From: Acanthaster planci | Lineage: Eukaryota; Echinodermata; Asteroidea; Valvatida; Acanthasteridae | Length of the DNA: 64,000 nt | Assembly (NCBI RefSeq): GCF_001949145.1 | Contig: NW_019091355.1 | Coordinates: forward strand, 5,371,625-5,435,624 | Direction: 5' to 3' | In this document: piece by piece, positions 61,801-64,000 of the stretch | Layout: each line of letters begins with the position of its first letter | Numbering within the stretch: the stretch's first letter is position 1 | Notes under the pieces: generated by a model | The model's input: the letters and a program-made list of their open reading frames with translations, nothing else | Databases searched by the model: none | What the model was told of the DNA's origin: nothing | Translations under genes and position numbers: made by a program

Positions 61801-63895
61801 TCTATCCACTCCGAGCAGAACAAAAGGGGGTGTGTTTGTAAATGAAATTGACGGTCCATTTGGTACCAACTCACCGTATAGGCGTGCAAGTATTTGCAAG
61901 TTTGATTCAGAGCACGCCAAGGACGTGCAACAACTTTATTCTGGAATGTATAGTCTTTGCGTACATGCCGAATGCATGCAAAAACCCAGTTATAACCACT
62001 TATCTTTCTTTCGCTGATTGGGGGTGCACTTCAGCTTGGGGAGGATAGATAGTCTGATCTTGTTTACATGGTCTACAGTGCAAATTGGTTTAATGGGACA
62101 CTGCTACTATTATTAATCAAGGGGTATGACTTACCAATGAGCATGACCAGGTAGACCACATACATCCAGTCAACGGGCAGGGGTTGGAGGATGTTGAAGA
62201 GGGGGAAGTGACAATGGTTGGGATTGCCGAAGCGAACATCAATCCTGGACATGCCCCTTTCCTGTGGAATGTCTATCAGCATCAGGATGGCTGGCAATGC
62301 AGAAGAAATTATGATGTAACGGAGATGTTTTTTCATTCAATACTGAAATTATCAAAAACCGTTTTGACCTTTCACTCAAACCATTTGGGATTCAGCTTCT
62401 CTACTCTGCAGCCAATTTCAAGAAACATGAGGCAACTTTGAACCACGCATAAACCTTGCACCACAAATTTATGCCGTAGCTGCACAACATACATGTACAA
62501 GTTTACATTTGATTTCAGGAAAAGTTACGCAGCTGCGCCATGTTTTAACAATATTAAATTTCTTGGACGAGGACAAAAACAGCTTTTACAAGAGCTGTTT
62601 CTTTCCAATATAAAAACTGTCATCAAACAGTCACTGAATCACAACTGCCCACCATTTTGAGAAAGTATTCATCCTTTCTTCGTAGGGACTGGACATAAAC
62701 TCTTGCAGTTCTATCAAAGCCAAACAAATTTTTCATTACCTTCCAAAACAAAGTTGTACAGTACAATACTCATATAAGCCTTGTTAATTTCAGCAATGAT
62801 GAGGTTTAACCGAACATGATAAGCCAGTCAAATCATTCATTTTTGCTTCATTTGGTGCAACTTACGTCACCTAAAAATGACTGCATAAATTACGCCATGA
62901 TCTGTTGCGTACGTCATGGACTTACACAGTGCGTAAGTTTCGTGAAATCGGTCTTAATTTGTTGCACACCTTGTGCAATAAATGTGGCGTAAGTGGAATT
63001 ATGCCATTGTGTATACTTTTTTAAATCGCCTGCTGGAATGCTCTTGACAGGAAAATGTCTAAATATCCATTGCTACTTGGTGAAATACAGCAGCAAGTGG
63101 ACAGACTCCCTTCTAAAATTACAAAATAAAATCTGGCATAGTCTGAGTGATGCACTGAACCAAATGTAAACTAACTAAATGTGCATACCACTTTCTACGG
63201 TGTCAAGAATTATTACTGAAAGCCATTAGATTCAACTATGCACCTATTTTCCATTTTGGTGACAATAAAAAGAACAATAAACAAAGCTAAAATCTGCTTT
63301 CTTATAAAAATGAGAGCAATGAAGAGATGACATCAAAGCTTCCAGCAAGCTAACTATTAAAGTGGAAACCACAATAACCTGGAAAAACTGAGTCTACTGG
63401 AAACTTTTGAATTATTTGCTTTATTAAGTTCCCGTCAGAGAAAGCATACTTCTATCTTTGAAGCCTATGCCCCACTCCACATGACATCCTACTGAAAAAA
63501 GACATCATGCAGGTAACAATGTTGACGGTTCCCATGTTCAAAGTCCTGGAACTAAACCAGTACCTTACATGTGACCGATATGGCTGGAACAATAAAATCA
63601 TTCAGAAACCTTAGTTTGAAAGACTAAACAGAACAGACAAGCTATCGTCACACAAATGCAAATGAAACAGAAGTTTCACACCATACTCACCATATAAGAT
63701 TCTAACTAAGGCAAGTGCAGACGGATCTCTTGGTTCATTCATGAGGTTCACAAAGCGCCCCCAACTGCTGACGTCTGCCAATTCAAAGCCAAACAACCGC
63801 TTCATTCGGCTTAGCTGACTTGCTCCCATCTTGGTTTTATCTCCGTCGTCCAGGTTTCTTTTCTCCTTCTGATCCGAGCCATTTGCTTTGGCCAT
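43730..63895 (-). CDS. GGCX: Vitamin K-dependent gamma-carboxylase, complete 15-exon gene
   Basis: The product is an ER-membrane enzyme that uses vitamin K hydroquinone, O2 and CO2 to turn Glu into gamma-carboxyglutamate in propeptide-bearing secreted proteins. Fifteen minus-strand exons join in frame to 2,247 bp (748 residues; human 758). Visible landmarks: DIPQERG at 75-81; Cys95 and Cys466, matching the human Cys99-Cys450 disulfide; WNNHTYLYG with His156 (human His160); GIKKIDADW with Lys214, the catalytic base Lys218 of human; CVY at 340-342 in the propeptide-binding segment; [12 protein letters not shown] with Leu409 (human Leu394); WSPF...SW with Trp517 (human Trp501); N-glycosylation sequons at Asn567, 587, 622 and 644. 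The N-terminal half is hydrophobic and multi-pass (HTTM/VKG_Carbox type); the C-terminal half is the lumenal domain. All introns are GT-AG. Residue equivalences come from my memory of the human protein. Confidence 0.96.
44494..44644 (-). CDS. GGCX: GGCX exon 14 (residues 656-706)
   Basis: The exon encodes a basic, helical, probably lumenal segment: [20 protein letters not shown], then [10 protein letters not shown] and KAYLFKH. It aligns with human [20 protein letters not shown] and RKLYVFRRS. Acceptor CTAG, donor GTAAGT, leaving phase 2. Confidence 0.93.
44747..45294. mobile_element. 0.55-kb inverted-repeat element, copy in GGCX intron 13
   Basis: The ends pair as GCAGCTGATTTCACAAAATG against GCAGCCAATTTCATGAAACT. 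Subterminal CATAAG/TTACGCC motifs recur on both sides. The core GTGGACAAGGATGATCACG aligns with copies at 58047-58581 and 62408-63033. There is no open frame, so it is best treated as a non-autonomous DNA transposon. Confidence 0.6.
45317..45356. repeat. 12-bp perfect inverted repeat (GGCX intron 13)
   Basis: CACAAAGTAGCA and TGCTACTTTGTG flank a 16-base loop. Similar motifs (TTCACGAAGTAGCA near 45389 and TGTTACTTCGTGA near 45582) suggest it is the end of another element. Confidence 0.5.
46517..46691 (-). CDS. GGCX: GGCX exon 13 (residues 598-656)
   Basis: The exon encodes [20 protein letters not shown] then [14 protein letters not shown], matching human [20 protein letters not shown]. Sequons Asn622 and Asn644 correspond to human Asn605 and Asn627. 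I preferred the donor G/GTAGGT; a GT four bases further downstream is weaker and gives a phase that does not match exon 14. Confidence 0.95.
46848..47060 (+). repeat. Dispersed repeat shared with 35.5 kb (GGCX intron 12)
   Basis: Begins TTAAAGGGTACCTGCAATAA and continues to CATATTCATGAGCAAAACTG, TGATGTCATCTCAGAAAAAA. It is colinear with the minus strand of 35461-35655 with gaps. The middle is diverged, so this is an old family. Confidence 0.5.
48091..48528. mobile_element. Possible short-TIR element in GGCX intron 12
   Basis: Left end TTAAAGGTACAGTTC; complement of right end TCAAAGGTGCAGTCCTG. The 11-bp core AAAGGTRCAGT is inverted across 438 bp. It is close to exon 12 (48716). No target duplication was resolved. 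Confidence 0.4.
48716..48846 (-). CDS. GGCX: GGCX exon 12 (residues 554-597)
   Basis: The exon encodes [20 protein letters not shown], then [19 protein letters not shown] and EKMQ. It carries two N-glycosylation sequons, Asn567 and Asn587, at positions corresponding to human Asn550 and Asn570. Acceptor CCAG, donor GTGAGA, leaving phase 0. Confidence 0.96.
49370..49542 (-). CDS. GGCX: GGCX exon 11 (residues 496-554)
   Basis: The exon encodes [19 protein letters not shown] and ends in VTFVADFPG, matching human DPRVDIVQAAWSPFQRTSW and VFIADFPG. Trp517 corresponds to human Trp501. An acidic stretch ([10 protein letters not shown]) sits between the two motifs. Acceptor TTAG, donor GTAAAC, phase 1 at the end. 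Confidence 0.97.
49731..50680. mobile_element. Possible decayed DNA transposon in GGCX intron 10
   Basis: TTGCCCGAAT motifs near 49760 and again near 50618-50665 flank about 0.9 kb. The ends loosely pair (AGGGCCATGCCATAAATTTG against AGGGCAATCAAATTTTCATT). The interior (50064-50330) is CpG-rich but has no recognisable protein. Confidence 0.3.
51707..51861 (-). CDS. GGCX: GGCX exon 10 (residues 445-496)
   Basis: The exon encodes [15 protein letters not shown], with Cys466 as the partner of Cys95, then [16 protein letters not shown] chose the acceptor at the in-frame TAG just before TTT TTC. A second AG about 20 bases downstream would break the frame. The human Asn459 sequon next to this Cys is absent here. 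Donor GTATGT, leaving phase 2. Confidence 0.95.
52892..53023 (-). CDS. GGCX: GGCX exon 9 (residues 401-444)
   Basis: The exon encodes [19 protein letters not shown], the most diagnostic motif of the family, then [18 protein letters not shown]. Leu409 corresponds to human Leu394, mutated in combined clotting-factor deficiency. Acceptor TCAG, donor GTAAAT, exactly 44 codons, phase 0 at both ends. Confidence 0.97.
54088..54300 (-). mobile_element. SINE-like element in GGCX intron 8
   Basis: On the minus strand it reads CCCGATCACAGGGTCGGGGC, then GTGGGCAAGTCGCTGTACCC, CTCTCTCCACCCCAGAG and CATAAATGGGTACC. This is the same core as the element at 59340-59600, so the two are copies of one SINE family. 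Open frames overlapping it are not genes. Confidence 0.55.
54481..54549 (-). repeat. tRNA-derived SINE head (A and B boxes)
   Basis: On the minus strand GTGGCCCAGTGGTCAGGC matches a pol III A box and GGTTCGAATCCCATCC contains a perfect B box, with normal tRNA spacing. The acceptor arms do not pair well and no CCA-proximal stem is convincing. I therefore call it a tRNA-derived SINE, not a working tRNA gene. It starts about 30 bases inside intron 8 from the exon 8 donor. Confidence 0.5.
54580..54744 (-). CDS. GGCX: GGCX exon 8 (residues 346-400)
   Basis: A hydrophilic Lys/Glu/Ala-rich linker ([19 protein letters not shown]) leads into the hydrophobic [20 protein letters not shown], matching human LLYLLEQLFLPYSHFLTQ. 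The linker is longer than in human and explains the shift of about 15 residues in later numbering. Acceptor TCAG, donor GTAATG, exactly 55 codons, phase 0 at both ends. Confidence 0.95.
55176..55417. mobile_element. 242-bp MITE in GGCX intron 7 (GGGTAATTCC ends)
   Basis: The ends pair as GGGTAATTCCAGAAATTAGG against GAGTAATTCCAGAAAGTAGG. Size and terminal motif resemble the element at 32821-33066, and both follow AT-rich flanks, so they are probably one superfamily. It is intronic and makes no visible difference to the GGCX reading frame. Confidence 0.6.
55920..56077 (-). CDS. GGCX: GGCX exon 7 (residues 293-345)
   Basis: The exon encodes [19 protein letters not shown] and ends in DHCVYAKQ, matching the human CVYKRS segment implicated in propeptide binding. 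The stretch between these motifs is poorly conserved, as expected. Acceptor ACAG, donor GTACAT, leaving phase 0. Confidence 0.92.
56927..57090 (-). CDS. GGCX: GGCX exon 6 (residues 238-293)
   Basis: The exon contains [20 protein letters not shown] and [13 protein letters not shown], a membrane-embedded region strongly conserved in carboxylases (human LLLDLSAGFLLFFD and FHCMNSQLFSIG). The acceptor is TTGAG with a T-rich tract and the donor is GTAGGA. The last codon is split in phase 1. Confidence 0.96.
57720..57826 (-). CDS. GGCX: GGCX exon 5, catalytic lysine (residues 203-238)
   Basis: The exon encodes [17 protein letters not shown] then [19 protein letters not shown]. Lys214, the second Lys of the KK pair, corresponds to human Lys218, the residue that deprotonates vitamin K hydroquinone. 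Acceptor CCAG, donor GTAAGT, leaving phase 2. Confidence 0.96.
58047..58581. mobile_element. 0.55-kb inverted-repeat element, copy in GGCX intron 4
   Basis: Left end GAGGCCGATTTCACAAACAT; the complement of the right end is GCAGCTAATTTCATAGAACT. Both ends continue into GGCGTAACTTC. The core CTTGGACAAGGACGATCATG matches the copies in introns 1 and 13. A/T-rich middle, no coding capacity. Confidence 0.65.
58802..58880 (-). CDS. GGCX: GGCX exon 4 (residues 176-202)
   Basis: This short 79-bp exon encodes [20 protein letters not shown] followed by ALIRIQ, corresponding to the human segment after DANHYW. Acceptor TAG, donor GTGTGT (weaker than the others), leaving phase 0. It is too short to show as a free-standing open frame and was placed by frame continuity. 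Confidence 0.94.
59340..59600 (+). mobile_element. SINE-like element in GGCX intron 3
   Basis: A pol III-like B box (GGTTCAAGGCC near 59378) follows a degenerate tRNA-like head. A core follows (GCCCTTAGGCAAACCATTTC, CTCTCTCCACCCAGGAG, AATAAATGGGCACC) of the type found in SINEs of many marine animals. A second copy of the core lies at 54088-54300. Ends are approximate. Confidence 0.55.
59921..60086 (-). CDS. GGCX: GGCX exon 3 (residues 121-176)
   Basis: The exon encodes [27 protein letters not shown] and [10 protein letters not shown], a stretch nearly invariant in the family, including His156 (human His160, implicated in the base chemistry). Acceptor CCAG, donor GTGAGT; enters in phase 1 and leaves in phase 2. 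Confidence 0.96.
61659..61790. repeat. 29-30 bp minisatellite in GGCX intron 2
   Basis: Between four and five copies of GGTCGGCAGGGTGTCCAGTG followed by ACAAGG. Copies differ by single bases and by one G in GCAGG(G)TGTCC. The repeat is open in several frames, giving spurious Pro/Thr/Leu-rich ORFs on the minus strand. Copy number is likely to vary between individuals. Confidence 0.9.
61861..62056 (+). repeat. 200-bp dispersed repeat, copy B (GGCX intron 2)
   Basis: Matches the minus strand of 12785-12992 at roughly 75-80 percent by eye, from CAGAGCACGCCAAGGACG through CGCTGATTGGGGGTGCACTT. It lies just left of GGCX exon 2 and downstream of it in transcription. Confidence 0.6.
62135..62290 (-). 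CDS. GGCX: GGCX exon 2 (residues 69-120)
   Basis: The exon carries DIPQERG and the Cys95 region (NHCHFPLFN), followed by [16 protein letters not shown], a transmembrane segment. Acceptor CAG, donor GTAAGT, phase 1 at both ends. Intron 1 upstream (62291-63690) contains one copy of the roughly 0.6 kb inverted-repeat element described separately. Confidence 0.95.
62408..63033. mobile_element. 0.6-kb inverted-repeat element, copy in GGCX intron 1
   Basis: Starts GCAGCCAATTTCAAGAAACA and shares the CTTGGACGAGGACAAAAACA core with the copies in introns 4 and 13. The right end is ambiguous: an end-like motif (TTTCGTGAAATCGG) occurs near 62940 and another, more degraded one at 63033, which explains the larger size. 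Confidence 0.55.
63691..63895 (-). CDS. GGCX: GGCX exon 1 (start codon, residues 1-68)
   Basis: The exon encodes a charged cytosolic tail, then [19 protein letters not shown], which matches the start of the family. I chose the ATG at 63895 because the distance to the conserved GFE motif equals that in human and its context is good (G at -3, G at +4). The frame stays open upstream to another ATG at 63991, so a longer N-terminus of about 32 residues cannot be excluded. The donor is GTGAGT and the intron phase is 1. The promoter is not recognisable in the last 105 bases of the window and probably lies beyond it. Confidence 0.93.
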
Positions 63896-64000
63896 GTCTC
63901 TGGTTTTTTTTTGGTGATACTGTCTTGGTGGTAACAATTTAAAACCTTTAGAATGAAAATACACAAACACAAATTTCAAATCTACGCCCATGTACGTGCT

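Noticed and set aside
61558-61920. Minus-strand ORFs rich in Pro, Thr, Leu and His
   Set aside because: They read through the 29-30 bp minisatellite in three frames. The periodic peptide is explained by the DNA repeat.
63896-63991. Upstream in-frame ATG (63991) as the GGCX start
   Set aside because: It adds about 32 poorly conserved residues, while the ATG at 63895 matches the family length and has better context. Not excluded absolutely.

Overview
This is a eukaryotic, animal-type window. It has one clearly recognisable protein-coding gene, split into 15 exons with GT-AG introns. The rest is AT-rich DNA full of short palindromic TACATG/CATGTA tracts, miniature inverted-repeat transposons (MITEs), SINE-like elements and decayed LINE scraps. 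There are no operons, Shine-Dalgarno sites or long continuous bacterial-type genes. The repeat style, exon sizes and introns of 0.5-2.2 kb suggest a marine invertebrate, probably a deuterostome such as an echinoderm, hemichordate or amphioxus. That placement is a guess from sequence style only.

Right part (43.7-63.9 kb, minus strand): a complete gene for vitamin K-dependent gamma-glutamyl carboxylase (GGCX). I placed all 15 coding exons by hand. Every splice junction keeps the reading frame, and the joined CDS is 2,247 bp (748 codons plus stop) against 758 residues in human. The catalytic lysine and histidine, the disulfide cysteines, the two residues whose loss causes human VKCFD, and four of five human N-glycosylation sequons are all present. 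Its introns carry three copies of a roughly 0.55 kb inverted-repeat element, a 242-bp MITE, two SINEs with a shared core, a tRNA-like SINE head, a 29-30 bp minisatellite and several other repeats.

Left part (1-43.7 kb): no gene is certain. I mark low-confidence pieces of a possible second minus-strand gene: a CpG-rich first-exon-like block at 40.7-40.96 kb with a strong donor, an 81-bp exon-like block at 16.0 kb, and a convincing-looking 92-bp exon-like block at 4.7 kb with a possible terminal exon at 4.4 kb. Between them lie hAT-like MITEs (two copies in opposite orientation, one with an 8-bp target duplication), a Tc1/mariner-like MITE, a 246-bp palindromic MITE, a duplicated 306-bp unit, a degenerate 30-35 bp tandem array, two reverse-transcriptase C-terminal scraps, and a 0.6 kb foldback at 39.3-40.0 kb followed by a 75-nt hairpin. 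Several less repetitive islands could be conserved regulatory DNA, but this cannot be tested from one sequence.

I found no undescribed gene system. The most useful results are the full GGCX gene model, the intron-resident repeat families, and the unassigned exon-like blocks.
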